The notes: generated by a model from the sequence alone, not told the origin. Numbered from the stretch's first letter, positions 23,873 through 35,478 are shown. The stretch is DNA of 64,000 bases from Trichobilharzia szidati (GCA_944472155.2 OX235273.1:99656582-99720581), one strand, 5' to 3'. Numbers and translations are program-made.

Positions 23873-25000
23873 TATTCGGATCAACCAATCTAGCTTTTGC
23901 TGCTAGGTTTTTATGCTGCTCGGCTAGTCTGACTCACTGACTGCCCCTGTTCTACTAGTTTGACCTATGTTTTTGACCTGACAATCATTCCAGCAGGCAG
24001 GGGATTAGATAAACTAAATTGTTGTGTTTTAAAGGCTCCACAGAATTGATCCTTTAACGGACAAAGCTTGTTTCCGATTGAGTTTGTGGTTGGTTTGAAT
24101 TAAAGCCACTATTATTCCTGCCAGCATTGTTAAGAATTCTGCGTAAGGTGGGTGGTTTCCGAGGTTCCTTCCTTGTATGGAATTACCACTGATGAATTAG
24201 ATTCCTTATTGTTGGTGTCAATCAAATTTAATTGGTGGTTGGTACACACATCTGCAATGATGATGAGGTAGGCGGGGTGGGGTGGGGTGGGGGGGGGAGA
24301 CAAAGTGTGTGCTGGCAATTAATATCATATCACAGTGTAAGGTGGTAGTGTAGTGTATTGTAGTGTAATCAGGTACACACAGAAATATGATACACACACA
24401 TTTGTGCCTAGTGAGTGAGTGAGTGAGTGAGTGGGTGGGTGAGGGAGGGAGTGAATGTTTGTATTAATATATGTGTGTAAAACTTGGGCACTGTGGTTGG
24501 GGTGGTAGTAAGTAATTCCAATATTAGTTTGTTTATTAGATGGATGTATCACACACACACACACAGTCAGTCAGTGAGTGAGTGAAACAGTATTAGTATT
24601 TACTGGATGACAAAGTTGTTTCGAACACAATTCATCATTATTGCTGTTCATAATCATACACATCACCAATTATTATAATCACACTTGACTTCGAAACTTG
24701 AGTGTTATAGTTTTCTATGTCCTCTCCTATTTGTCATCGTTTGGGTAGTAGAATTTTCCAGATATCTGGCTGAACAGGTGTTGAATCATTCCTATTACAC
24801 GTATTCCCTCTCTCTCTCAGTTGATTCGATAAACAAAGCTTCCGTTGTTATCAATCTCTCCCTCCCTCCTTCCATCCTGTGACATTAGATTTTAAAACTG
24901 TCATCCTATCCAATCCAGCTTACTGTATGATTGTGTGTGATTGCATGTAGTGCTTGCGATAGCTGAACTGTTCGCCGGATTTCTTTTCTTATTCGGGTCA
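23873..25000 (+). repeat. Dispersed 1.1-kb repeat, copy 1 (order A-B)
   Basis: Segment A (23873-24213) and segment B (24214-25000) also occur at 58010-59107 in the order B-A and, partly, at 34737-35478 in the order B-A. Both ends here carry a short ATTCGGRTCAA-like motif, as expected if the unit is a circular permutation of a tandem or circular repeat. No protein or RNA signature was recognised. Internal GT-rich and TGAG microsatellites occur. Confidence 0.75.
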
Positions 25001-25680
25001 AAGAAAGCGGCGGAAAAGAACTACTCACTATCTGTAAACAAGAAGCCTTTTTTTATATGACTGCAATTCAAGGGTGATCGATATAGCAAGTGAGATAATT
25101 ACGAGGAAATTAAGAAAATCAGTTCAAAGTACTCTCAATGCTGGCGGCGAACTACATGTCTTAATCTCTACACGACCGATGGTGCTACCTCGACTGAAAG
25201 ATGAAGTACCTAGACCAGACTAGCTGACCACTTCAAATTGTATCTACCAATTCAACTGCAACTGTGTTTGTGCTTGTGGTGGAGCGAGTTATATTGGCCG
25301 TTGTTGCTCTAGGAACTTGATTTTTCGTGGTCGCTCGAGAACATCTCTCACTATGGCTAAGTAAAAGTGTAGTGAAAACCATTAACAATTCAAAATTAGA
25401 CTACGTGGCCCAAAGCAGACACAAAGCCAGCCAGCGTGGAAGAATCCTTCTCGACCATCATCTACCGGGTGCACATAAATTGACAAAATCATCATCGAAG
25501 CACCGCAAACTCCAAACACCACAGACTATTGCAATTCGCCTCAAACAACCAGTGAGTGCTCTGTGTGGAGAAGAAGCAAGCCCAGCTATCTAGTCCCTAC
25601 TACTGCCCTGACCGACTGGCCTTCAGTGGGTGGAGACTATAAATTCATGAATTTATAATATTATCTTTCCTAATTCAACT
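25000..25680 (+). pseudogene. PLE C-terminal fragment with GIY-YIG remnant
   Basis: Encodes SEIITRKLRKSVQSTLN, then CIYQFNCNC ... CGGASYIGRC (GIY-YIG start, around 25235-25310), then a C-terminal stretch ending in TIAIRLKQPVSALCGE. Stops lie at several places, and the RT is absent. Confidence 0.78.
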
Positions 25681-25954
25681 GACATTCAGTGTGTATTGTT
25701 GTGTTGATGCTATTGAACTGTAATCCATTGGTATTATTATCATTATTGATTCGATGTTATTTAAACAGCAACATTAATGTTGCTGTTCATAACACTAATT
25801 CATTCATAACTGTAGATCCTGATGATGATGATGATGAAGGGGTTATCGAAAAGAGTATTTATTCCTCGTTCAGTATCAATTCTTTTGAAAACAATTTTAC
25901 TAACATATATATATATATATATACATATAGGACTGCTGTTTTTATATAACTCAC

Positions 25955-26024
25955 TGTGGTTGTTTTCGTTTTTCTCTGTTATCATTTCTATCATTCAGGG
26001 AATAAAGGTGTTCCAGAAACTTCT
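25955..26024 (-). CDS. RNF220-like gene, exon 5 (internal or terminal)
   Basis: Follows acceptor ttttttttag. Read in phase from exon 4 it gives EKFLEHLYSLNDRNDN then REKRKQP. It ends at a strong donor (gtgagt, 25954..25949) that overlaps an in-frame TGA (25953..25951). The exon therefore either splices on or, if the donor is unused, ends the protein two codons later. A second AG two bases downstream would give a short alternative frame ending in a stop; the first AG fits better. No later exon with a RING domain was found at lower coordinates. Confidence 0.6.
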
Positions 26025-26112
26025 CTAAAAAAAACACAAACATGATTAAGTAATGAGTAGGTAGGTGTTATTTTTGTTGTTGTTGTTGAGAAATGTAAAA
26101 TACCAAGATTAC

Positions 26113-26221
26113 CTCTTCTCTCTTTCCGGTTCTTTTCAATATTCTTAAATATTGCAAATCTCGATTCACTGTTCTGCAATGCTTCATTCGTCTGCTGACT
26201 GATGATGGTAGGTGGTGACAA
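26113..26221 (-). CDS. RNF220-like gene, exon 4
   Basis: 109 nt between acceptor tgtgtgtag and donor gtaatc. Phase 0 start, ends with 1 nt. It encodes LSPPTIISQQTNEALQNSES then RFAIFKNIEKNRKERR. The SxxRFxxF-plus-basic-run pattern resembles the RYQTFLRVRANRQ-type linker of vertebrate RNF220 (family comparison from memory, not an alignment). Confidence 0.75.
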
Positions 26222-26274
26222 CTACACACAATAAATGAATAAAAAAGAGGTTTTTCAGAATGTGATGTGATTAC

Positions 26275-26317
26275 CTCTCGTTTACTGGACATCTTTATCA
26301 TTTCTTCTGTCGGCACG
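26275..26317 (-). CDS. RNF220-like gene, exon 3
   Basis: 43 nt between acceptor gtatttcag and donor gtaatc. Takes 1 nt to finish a Ser codon from exon 2, then reads VPTEEMIKMSSKRE and ends in phase 0, matching exon 4. The KRE ... SP spacing resembles the IKREGESP sumoylation-like motif of RNF220. It is a tiny exon, but both splice sites and both phases agree with its neighbours. Confidence 0.75.
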
Positions 26318-26400
26318 CTGAAATACAAAACGACAAAAAAACAAAAAGGTAGAAAAAAAATCATCAGAGAAAGTGACTGACAATTTTTAGAATCAGAATA

Positions 26401-27810
26401 GTATGATCATTATAATAAAGTTATTTTTGTATTTCCCAATGAATGAAAAACAAAACGATATTATTGTTGCTTTTACTGATGTTTCGCTATCTAATGCTGC
26501 TGCTAATAGCTTTATCAAAGCAGTGTTATTAAACCAGAAGAATTTACAAAATCCACTCAGCATACATATATAACAAAGAGTTAAGAGGTGGGTGAGAAAA
26601 TAGACTTAACTACTTAGGTCAAGTTAAAAGGAGGACATATGGAAGGTGAAAATAACAATGAAGATCAATCACTAAACCACATAACAGAGGTAATAGTACA
26701 TCTGCCATGGTTGGTATCAAAACAAAGTTTACTAACTTGATCATCGTTCGTCAGTATGGGGTCATTTTTCGTTGTCAAATTGGTCAATTGATAAAGATAG
26801 CAAAATCAAGTGTGGATTGTTGGATTTGATCGGTGTGTAAAATTATAAAGGCAGTGTGTGTTTACATAGTGAACTTGCTTGTCACATTCGCGTTGATTTT
26901 GTCACTTCATTGGGGAGGGAGGTGTTGTATCCAGGTCAGATTCTGTTTTAGTCCATCATTCCTATTCAGTTCATACAATTTGGATTCCATTTGATATGAA
27001 GTACTGGCTTCTGATGATATTAGACGTTCTTTGTGATTTCTGAAATGCTTTTTCTGGATGACGATTTCAATATTGTCAAAATCAATTTTGTGACCTGATT
27101 CTATAGCATGTACACCTATGGCTCATGATTTTTCAAGTTTTTGTAGTTCAACGGGATTTCTTGTTGGTCCAAGAGATGCTCTACGGTGTTCATTTCTTCT
27201 GATTTTCATTTCTCTCTAGCGATGTTTGTCCGATGTATATCGCATCACATTCCAAGCAACCATTTTACTTTATAGACATAATTAGATGGAGAATCTTTAG
27301 GGATTTGGTCTTTTATATGGACAAGGTTGCTTTGAAGTGTGTCTGATGTAAACTCACACTGCCTTTGTAATTTTACACACCGATCAAATCCAACAATCTA
27401 CACTTGGTTTTGTTATCTTTACCAATTGACCAATTTGACAACGAAAAATGACCCCATACTGACGAACGATGATCAAGTTAGTAAACTTTGTTTTGATACC
27501 AACCATGGCAGATGTACTATTACCTCTGTTATGTGGTTTAGCGATTGATCTTCATTGTTATTTTCACCTTCCATATGTCCTCCTTTTAACTTGACCTAAG
27601 TAGTTAAGTCTATTTTCTCACCCACCTCTTAACTCTTTGTTATATATGTATGCTGAGTGGATTTTGTAAATTCTTCTGGTTTAATAACACTGCTTTGATA
27701 AAGCTATTAGCAGCAGCATTAGATAGCGAAATATCAGTAAAAGCAACAATAATATCGTTTTGTTTTTCATTCATTGGGAAATACAAAAGCCTTTATTATA
27801 ATGAATATCA
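26401..27810 (-). mobile_element. PLE fragment between 467-bp inverted repeats (P6)
   Basis: Arms 26401-26868 and 27343-27810 are near-identical reverse complements. The 474-bp centre (minus) encodes fragments of a PLE C-terminus, and part of it recurs at 46115-46425. The whole structure lies in the intron between exons 2 and 3 of the RNF220-like gene. Third-position decay and stops show no coding function. A transcript crossing it could form a long hairpin (inference). Confidence 0.8.
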
Positions 27811-28499
27811 TATACCCAATGCCCAAATTTTTTCAAACTGTTAAAAGTGAACTTGGTTTGGACATATATAACAGAATAGTATAATATATATAATGGGCAC
27901 TAACACTACATTGTGTCATTTGTGGTTGGTGATGTGTAACAGTGCAGTGTCTAGTGTGTGGATGCACATTTCATCCTATTTCGGACACATCAGTTAGATG
28001 CACGTGCACTCACAGTAACGGATGATTTTCCCCCAATTAGACTCAAATACAGAACACTAATCGTCCGACTATATATATTATCCACTATAGCATGATGGGT
28101 TTGAGATTCGAGTTTCATAAAGAGTCTGGAGATACATCTGGATGAGAGAAGTCCCAGACAGGGTGAGATGCATAGCCCGGATTCTGCTGCCAACCATCCG
28201 CAACCAAAAATAACATCGTCATCTTGATCCTCAGACAAGGGGTCAAAGCATCAGTACTAGTGTGGTGAGAGCTGTCTGCGCTAGCCACAAAAAACTGGTA
28301 GACAGTAATTTACGTCAATGTTTATGTTCCAAATATTCGTCATGAGAAGAGAACAAGAACAAAGACTGACCCAACCAATAACCAATCACAGCACACTTCA
28401 TTTGAGTAGGCGGATACAATTGGCAGATAGATAGATGATCTGACCTTCAAGAAACAGTCACAAAGAGATGCAACCACCGGTCAGAAGACTGTGTTTGTC

Positions 28500-28725
28500 T
28501 GTGAAAACCAGCCACAGGGAGTACTGCTAGACAGCCAACTGTTTCATCAGCCTAGTTTGGGAATCATCGACAGTACTCACCCACTGCACCAGTGTTCAAC
28601 CCATGACCTTCCGGTTACAAGGCCAGCTAGTTGGCTGGCTAGTATACCATTCAGCCACTCACCAGGACCCGACTCAATGGCTCACGGATCGGTAGAAGTT
28701 AGAATTCATGCACTGGCTGGCCACT
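28500..28725 (-). repeat. Family B tRNA-like/hammerhead repeat (B2)
   Basis: The tRNA-like head (28670..28590) with AGTGAGTGGCTGAATGGTAT-type A box and a degraded B box is followed by a hammerhead-like block (28577..28520) in which stem I GTACTG is present but the core is scrambled. It forms an inverted pair with the next copy. Confidence 0.6.
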
Positions 28726-28925
28726 GAATCGGGTCGGGTCCCAGTGAGTGGCTTAATGGTATACGAGCCAGCCAGCTAGCTGGCCTTGCTTGTAACCCGA
28801 AGGTCCTGTCTGGGTTGGAACCCCGGTGCAGTGGTGGGTGCATACTGCCGATGATGACTCCCAAACTAGGCTGATGAGATGAAACAGCTGGCTGCCGAGT
28901 ACTCCTCATTGACCTAGCTGGTTTT
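28700..28925 (+). repeat. Family B tRNA-like/hammerhead repeat (B3)
   Basis: Head 28738-28825 (A box GTGGCTTAATGG; B box altered to GGGTTGGAACCCC), then a hammerhead-like block 28840-28903 with loop CAAACTA, GAAACAGCTGG and AGTACTCC. Small insertions (GAT, CTGAT) corrupt the core. Together with B2 it forms an imperfect palindrome of about 430 bp. Confidence 0.6.
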
Positions 28926-29028
28926 CAATGCTTCTCTCTAACTCCTCATTGATATCAATCCGTGCGTGCGTGCGTGGGTGCATGGTCAAACTCGTAAAAA
29001 TAAACTTTAAGAAATAAAAGAAAATTAC

Positions 29029-29140
29029 CTGATTGTGAAATTTTGTATTTGTTTCAATTCATAACTGTAGTGGTCTTCTAAATCTTCTGATTGAATTTCA
29101 TTACGACACACTGGACAAACAAATTGATCAGGCGAATTAC
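29029..29140 (-). CDS. RNF220-like gene, exon 2 (Cys/His zinc-binding segment)
   Basis: 112 nt between acceptor ttgaacag and donor gtaatt. It starts with 2 nt and ends with 2 nt, and encodes NSPDQFVCPVCRNEI then QSEDLEDHYSYELKQI. The CPxC ... H pattern with the EL/EHxxxEL helix matches the first zinc-binding element of RNF220-type E3 ligases (CPIC ... ELQEHMEQELEQL in vertebrates, from memory). Phase with exon 1 (ends 1 nt) gives a Gly at the junction; with exon 3 it gives a Ser. This gene family acts in the nucleus and cytoplasm in ubiquitination. Confidence is high that this is a real exon, moderate on the family. Confidence 0.78.
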
Positions 29141-29299
29141 CTGTTCAAGAGAGACAGAAGCAGACCAGATAATAATAATTATTATTAAACAAGAACGCGC
29201 TGATTTCACTCGGTGATGAAGTTTTCTTCTATACACTATGCCTTAAAAAATGATACACACTTTGCTTTGATGTAAACTTTTCGTCGAAATCAACCTTTT

Positions 29300-29535
29300 C
29301 AAGTATTGGTGTTTGTAGGGAGGGATTTGATTGATTGGGTACAGGATTCCATCATGAGCTGTCACAGGGAGAACTGGACAGCTGTTTAGTCCTAGTTTGA
29401 GACTCTTCATGAGTACGCATCCACCCCACTGACAGGGTTCGAACCCACGACCTTCTGGTTACAAGCATAGCGAGCTAGCTCGTAGACCATCGAGCCACTG
29501 GGACCCGCCTGATTCAATGGCCAGCCAGTCAGCGG
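29300..29535 (-). repeat. Family B tRNA-like/hammerhead repeat (B4)
   Basis: Good B box GGGTTCGAACC-type signal (29430-29445 region) and A-box-like AGTGGCTCGATGG. Hammerhead-like block 29416..29368: ATGAAGA, stem II GTCT/GGAC with loop CAAACTA, TAAA in place of GAAA, stem III CAGCTG, TC. The core changes predict loss of activity. Confidence 0.62.
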
Positions 29536-29569
29536 ATGAATTCTAACTTCTACCAATTCGTAAGCCAAT

Positions 29570-29735
29570 GAATGGTGTCCCAGTGGCTGAATGGCATATG
29601 AGCTAGCTAGCTGGCCTTGTAACCCGAAGCTCCTGGGTTCGAACCCCGGTGCAGTGGGTGCGTACTGATAAAGAGTATCAAACTAGGATGAAATAGCTGT
29701 CCAGTACTCCCTGGAGGTTTTCTAACCAATTAGGT
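29570..29735 (+). repeat. Family B tRNA-like/hammerhead repeat (B5)
   Basis: A box CAGTGGCTGAATGGC, B box GGGTTCGAACCCC (29636-29648), then block 29660-29708: stem I GTACTG/CAGTAC, ATAAAGA, stem II GTAT/GGAT (two changed bases), GAAA, stem III TAGCTG, TC. Inverted relative to B4. Confidence 0.65.
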
Positions 29736-29849
29736 GATAAAGTTAGGCGTCCAAGGTAAGAACAGTATATTTGATAACCTCGTAGGAGGGGGTATACTCT
29801 GGACGTCTTCAAACACTCACTGAGAAAAACTGAACGGGAAATTGTGGAA

Positions 29850-31432
29850 TTTCATGCATTTATTTCCCTTAATGAATAATGAATTTGAACAAAGCAAGAA
29901 CTACAGTGGTTTTTGCAGAATAAAGTGATGTACTCTCATTGTTTATTTCGTTGCCTTCTCGTCAGCTGCTTACAGGCCACAGTCATTATTAAGTAGTATA
30001 TCTACAGAAACAATTTTAACATACTTGCACAGAGTTCATTTTAAACAAAAAACAATCGATCAATATATGCATACAGTAATAATATATACGTATATATATG
30101 TAAAATTAAACACTATTCCGAACAATAATGATCATACACAATGGAAACTTTTCAGCATTTCGCATTCAGATGAAAGAGAGAGATGAAAATATCCAGTTAC
30201 CAGGCAGGGCAAAGAAACACTGATTATTAATATTATTTATTATTGTTCCCTTTAATTCCTAGAGGAACATAAGGCTTCAGCCGCTCACGTCTCCATTGCG
30301 TTCGGTTCTCTGTTAGAGTCTTCACCTGGCTCCAAGTCTGCAGACACGTTTTCATCTCCTCTTCACATGACCTCCTCCCCCATGTTACCCTCACGCTGAC
30401 GACCAACTCGCCGCTTCCCTTCCGGGTACCACTCGAGCAATGGTTTGTCTAGTGATGTCACTCACTTGATGGTTTGTTTTCTCAGAGTATGGCCAGCCAA
30501 TCCACCTTCATTTCTTCCTGCTTATTTGTTTCATGATCGGTTCTGGTTGGTTCGCTCCCAGGGATCTCTGTTGCTGATCTTTCCTAGCCGACCGGCCATC
30601 TGATCTTGAGTACTGAGCGAAGACAAATAGCTGTTGATGAAGGTCTGTAGTTTGTTTGAGGTGCTCTTTATGACGCGCTGGCCAAGTCTCTGATCCATAT
30701 AGTGAGTAGCACTGACTGACTTCACATTGGAGTTGAAAATCCGGATCTTATTTTTGATTCTGAGTAGAGCTGTTGACCTCCACACAGACTTGAGAATAAT
30801 GAAAGCTTGTCTTGCTTTCCCGATCCTCGCTGCTTTGATATCCTTGTCAGTTCCGTCGTCCTGTAATTGAAACGATGCTTCCCAGGTAGAGTAAAAGAGG
30901 TTGTTTCTTTCAGGTTCCTTCCATTTATGCTGGCTGATTGCTGTCTGTTGTTGTTGCTGTTGGCCAGGAGTCTTCATCAACACATCTGTTTTCTCCATGT
31001 TCACCTAAAGGAAGTCCTATCTTCTCTGGATGCTTCTTCTGCCAACTTGTTGCAGCTTTTCGCTTGCATATCTTCCAGTTTGTGGGAAATCAGACATATA
31101 TCATCGGTGAAGAAACACTGATAACCGCTTGTTTCTGAACGCACTAATCAGGTTTCAGTCGCTCGATGGAAATGGAAATACCTCCAGCAAACTTAAAGAG
31201 GATTGAGCTCTTTCTTTTTTTATTGCCTATTGATAATTTTGAACGAAATTTGTCGACTTCCACCTCATGACTGACCGACCGACGCGACTGTCGAGGAGAT
31301 GCCTGGCAATGGATGGCACTGTTCAGCAAAAGCATTTGCTCCCCAGCTTTAGACATAAGTTCCCGCAGATATTCTGATATATATTTTTTTTCTGCAAAAA
31401 CCACTGTAGTTCTTGCTTTGTTCAAATTGTCG
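29850..31432 (-). mobile_element. PLE remnant (P2 family) interrupted by an RTE copy
   Basis: 29850-30224 and 31110-31432 together match the 13383-13900 region of P2, including the AAGCAAGAACTACAGTGG terminus at both ends in inverted orientation. The RT and GIY-YIG body is almost wholly deleted. The host sequence is split by R6 at 30225-31109. Confidence 0.8.
30225..31109 (-). mobile_element. RTE-like copy R6, nested in a PLE, with 13-bp target-site duplication
   Basis: An 885-bp, 5'-truncated member of the micro-insertion subfamily (RIKNKIRIFNSNVKSV, the LWERTNQ segment partly restored). It is bounded by direct repeats AAGAAACACTGAT at 30212-30224 and 31110-31122. The empty-site equivalent is seen at 13711-13724 (AAAGAAAGACTGAT). 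AAT-rich 3' tail at 30225-30240. Confidence 0.92.
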
Positions 31433-31439
31433 AATGACA

Positions 31440-32230
31440 GACAGATAGATGATTTCGCGATGGTTTCTTAGAATAATAATAATAAATAGACTACATCTAA
31501 AAAAAGTAAGTGACAGTCACTCTAACTTGTAGCGAAATAGAATCCAGACAACTTTACAGAGAGTTCATATGTCTTGGTGTTTTAGCCAGTAAAATGTAGA
31601 GACCTCTACAAGGCATACAATAATATCTCCAACAAGGTAGTAAGTATAAAATATCACTTAAGGCTAAAGTCTTAAAATGTCTGACAGGAAACATTGATTG
31701 AAGGGAAACAAGTTGGTGTATTTTACATTTAAAAGAGATAGCTTGTTTACATTATCACTTATGCTAATGAGAGATGCCCAATGAACATTGTCTCTATCTA
31801 TCTATCTATCTATATATTCATATTTCCATTATATTGACAATCTCTCGTGGTGGTGATACATTCTGTAGCAAAAAAATTACCAATCTCCGTTAGTTTCCAA
31901 TCTGGACAGATTTATTCGTTCCACCTTGCCCAATTTCTTCTTTTTTTCGCGATTTTTTCTTTTTCGAAATGAACAAAGTTTTTAGGCAAAAACACAATCA
32001 AAAAAAACCCAATTTACTTAATAATTTAAACATATATAATAACCATTTCTACTGCAAAAAGAGTTTTAAAAACAATGGGTCATTTTATGTTACTATGGCA
32101 ACGGTACAGACAGACATTAACATGCCCTGTTAGCAAAAAAAAACAAAAAAACAAAGAACAACTTGGAGAAACCACGACTTGTGAAGAGTGTACACACACA
32201 CAGTGTTCCTTTCAGCTTGGATGAATGTCT
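31440..32230. other. Unassigned AT-rich DNA
   Basis: No reading frame or repeat match recognised; a short (ATCT)n run lies near 31795-31812. Confidence 0.35.
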
Positions 32231-32254
32231 TGATGAGCAAGGAAGTTATTAATT

Positions 32255-32965
32255 ATTAAACGGTTGGTTGCTGAGTGAAAATGGTTATCCAGAAAAGTTT
32301 ATTGATAAGAATATGAAAATAAAATGAAGGCAGCCCGAGGTACACCATCAGTTCCGAGGCAAAGGAAGGCCTTATTCTTACAAATGCAGTCAGTTCCTTG
32401 AAAGAAACATAAGCGAGGTACTAACACAGCTGTGCCTTAGAAATGAGGCGGTAAAACGAAGAGCATTCAGTGCTGCTGCCGAATTAAGCTGTGTCTTCAA
32501 AACCACCCAACCCTTTTTTGCGTTCATTCGGGAGTAAAATACAAACTGCCTAATTTCGCCTCTTCCATGTGTATCTACCAGTTACTTGTATATGCCGTAC
32601 AATTAGGCGTGTTTCTCGTCGAATTTCCAAACATCACCCTGCACACTGGTTGGTCGGTTAAGCAAAGGACAAACAAAATCTATTCGCAGCGCTATTCTAT
32701 CTCACTCATCTTGTGGATAGAGAACAGAACACAAGACTGATTGATGTTAACCAGGTGGCGGCTTTCACGGTCATTTACCGCATACCAACTAACAAATCTC
32801 AATTTTACCTTAAGAGTTCAGTTCGACTACTAAATATTGCTGAGGCTGGCTGGCTGGCTGTTGCGATCCATATTGACAAGCCTGAAGTGCATTCAAAAGA
32901 AGTTGGTTGGTTTATACATTATCCTTACCCGCTTGGCCATCTAGGTTTCAACGATCGATCCTGAA
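32255..32965 (+). pseudogene. PLE C-terminal/GIY-YIG fragment, heavily decayed
   Basis: NGYPEKFIDKNM (32281-32317) matches the NGYPxxFI linker conserved in other PLE copies here (49460-49500 and 15470-15490). Later frames give CVSTSYLYMPYN at the GIY-YIG position and a KSIRSAILSHS motif. Frames break repeatedly. Confidence 0.65.
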
Positions 32966-33389
32966 TTTTTGTGGAATTTTCCTAATTTTAGTTGATATTC
33001 TATTCGCCACTACATCTTTATTATTATTTAAGCATCTTTAATGAACTGTGGTGATTCCATTGTGATCTCACTTTACAAATCGATATTATTTAAAAAGCAC
33101 ACACTAATATTGTTATTGACTATAAATCTAGAATATTCTATATACATAAACATGCATATGTATATAATTGTAGAGCGAGGAGACGAGGAGGAATTTATCG
33201 AGAAGGATATTCTATACTGGCTCAATTATTTTGTGCTTTATAAATATTTATAAGTTGTTTATAACAAGAGTAATTTTTAGCCGCCAAAATATCTTTTTCC
33301 CTATTACTTAACAACAATAAAGTGACAGAATGTTTAACCCTTGAGTGTCAGTAGATCAATATCTGACACCTAGACAAATTTGAAAATTG

Positions 33390-33600
33390 AGCTATGTTCA
33401 GCTGGAACATAGGGGGTTCAAGGTTTCGAAAATTCATTAGCAGTTAGTTATACTGCTGTCTTACAGGATGGGCTTGACAGCAGCACCCACAAACCTGCTC
33501 TCTTTTCTTAACTTGTTATAGGCTGGTAAATCAAGCGAAGTTTAGGCGTGCAACATTCGGGAATTGAACCCGAACCTTCCACATGGTTGACGAGAAGTGT
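33390..33600 (-). repeat. tRNA-like SINE fragment (family D)
   Basis: B-box-like GGGTTCAATTCCC on the minus strand near 33560-33575, and an upstream CAACCATGTGG A-box-like segment. It shares AAGTTTAGG and the GAATTGAACCCG block with 41570-41790. No hammerhead core found. Confidence 0.4.
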
Positions 33601-34736
33601 GTTTCGCCATTATTTTAAAGTAATTTTTCATGCGCCATTTCGAAATACTGTCCTATTTTTTTTCACTTGTTAATGCCTAGTCAGAGGCTTGCTTGCTTGC
33701 TTGATTACACCACTCGAAGGACTGGCTGGTTAAGTGTGTCTACCCGCCTGATAAAGTCATTTTGAAAATGACGATAAAAATCAATCGCATTATATAATCA
33801 TTAACACCGATCGATAATCTAAGCCATTTAAACTGTCTTAACGTTGATTAGTTAGTTATTTTATCGTCTTTGTATTCCCCTTAAGGTCACATCAGTGTTC
33901 TTTTTTCTTTTCTTTTCTCACCAGTTATATAGAGATGTTTCGCCATTCTCGCCATCATATAGTGTGTAAAATGAGTAGCACCAAAAGTTAGCCAAGCAAA
34001 AGACAATCACACTTACTGGATCCATCAATCACTCAATCACTCACTGAAATCAGACAAAAATGTGAAAAAAAACACACAAAAAAAACAATCAACAAATTAT
34101 TCATGCATGAAATTAATTGAATTTTGTGTGTTGTTGTTGACTTCTGAGGTAACCAACCCTTCTGAGCTAATTTCTAAACACACTGTGATCACCACCCGTG
34201 ATGGCCGTCTATCTGACGCCTTACCATTTATCATTAACATTCCCTGTTGTTGTTGTTGTTTTCTTTGTTTTCTTTTGTGTGTGTGGAATATAATTTTATT
34301 AAATTGAAAGTCAATCATACACGATCCATCGTTTTATGTCATCACTCACCACCCTCATCATCATCAGCATAAGGATGCACATCGACACCTAGTTTGTTAA
34401 TCATTGTGTACAGGATAATTAGTTAAACCATAATATGTGTATAAGAACTCGCGTATTACCCTACACTCGTTGGTGTGAACTAACTAACGCGTATAAAGAT
34501 GAGAACAGACTGATGGCGAGAGAGACAAAGAGACGTAGATATTATTATTATGAAATAAGTTTTTGCTCATATTTATGCGGTTGACTAGCTGTCTGAGTGA
34601 GTTGATCAGTGTTCTGACTCATATAAGTCAGAATTTATGCACAAACATGCGGGTTGATGAATATAGATACATAGATATATGTAATTGAAAGTGATACAGG
34701 GGAAGGCGAAATTTGTACAAATTAAAAATATATCTT
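33601..34736. other. Unassigned AT-rich DNA
   Basis: Short open frames only; composition-driven. Part of intron 1 of the RNF220-like gene. Confidence 0.35.
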
Positions 34737-35478
34737 TCCATATTAGTTTGTTTATTAGATGGATGTATCACACACACACACAGTCAGTCAGTGAGTGAGT
34801 GAAACAGTATTAGTATTTACTGGATGACAAAGTTGTTTCGAACACAATTCATTATCGTTCATAATAATTTCATCAATTATAATCACACGACTTCGAAACT
34901 TGAGTGTTATAGTTTTCTTTGTCCTCTCCTATTTGTCGTCGTCGTTGGGCGTGGTAGTAGGATTTTCCAGATATCTGGCTGGACAGGTGTTGAATCATTC
35001 CTATTACACGCCACCACTGTTACATTAGATTTTAAAACTGTCATCTTATCCCATCCAGCCTATTGTATGGTTGTATGCAAGTGCATGTAGGGAGTGCTGT
35101 AGTTGAACTATTCTCTAGATTTCTTATCTTATTCAGGTCAACTAGTCTAGATTTTGCTGCTAGGTTTTTATGCTGCTCGGCTAGTCTGACTCACTGATCC
35201 TGTTCTACTAGTTTGACCTGTGTATTTCACCTGACAATCATCGGAGGCAGGGTATTAGATAAACTGAATTGTTTTGTCGGTTAAAGGCTCCATTGGCAGG
35301 ATTGATCCTTTAACGGACGAAGCTTGTTTGTAATTGAGTTTGTGGTTGGTTTAAATTCCAGCCACTTTTATTCCTGTTTGCCTTGTTAAGAATTCTGCGT
35401 AAGGTGGGTGGTTTCCGAGGTTCCTTCCTTGTATGGAATTACCACTGATGATTTAGATTCCTTATTGTTGGTGTCGTC
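34737..35478 (+). repeat. Dispersed 1.1-kb repeat, copy 2 (partial, order B-A)
   Basis: 34737-35110 matches the second half of segment B and 35120-35478 matches segment A of the 23873-25000 repeat, joined through ATTCAGGTCAACTAGTC. This shows the B-to-A junction absent from copy 1. Confidence 0.75.

Noticed and set aside
24250..24600. CRISPR-like array from regular short repeats
   Set aside because: Eukaryotic microsatellites (GAGT, GGGT, CA) without unique spacers.
26101..26364. Single long frames at 26068-26364 and 25991-26221 as intronless genes
   Set aside because: Canonical splice sites and phase agreement show that the coding parts are short exons of one gene; the rest is intron.
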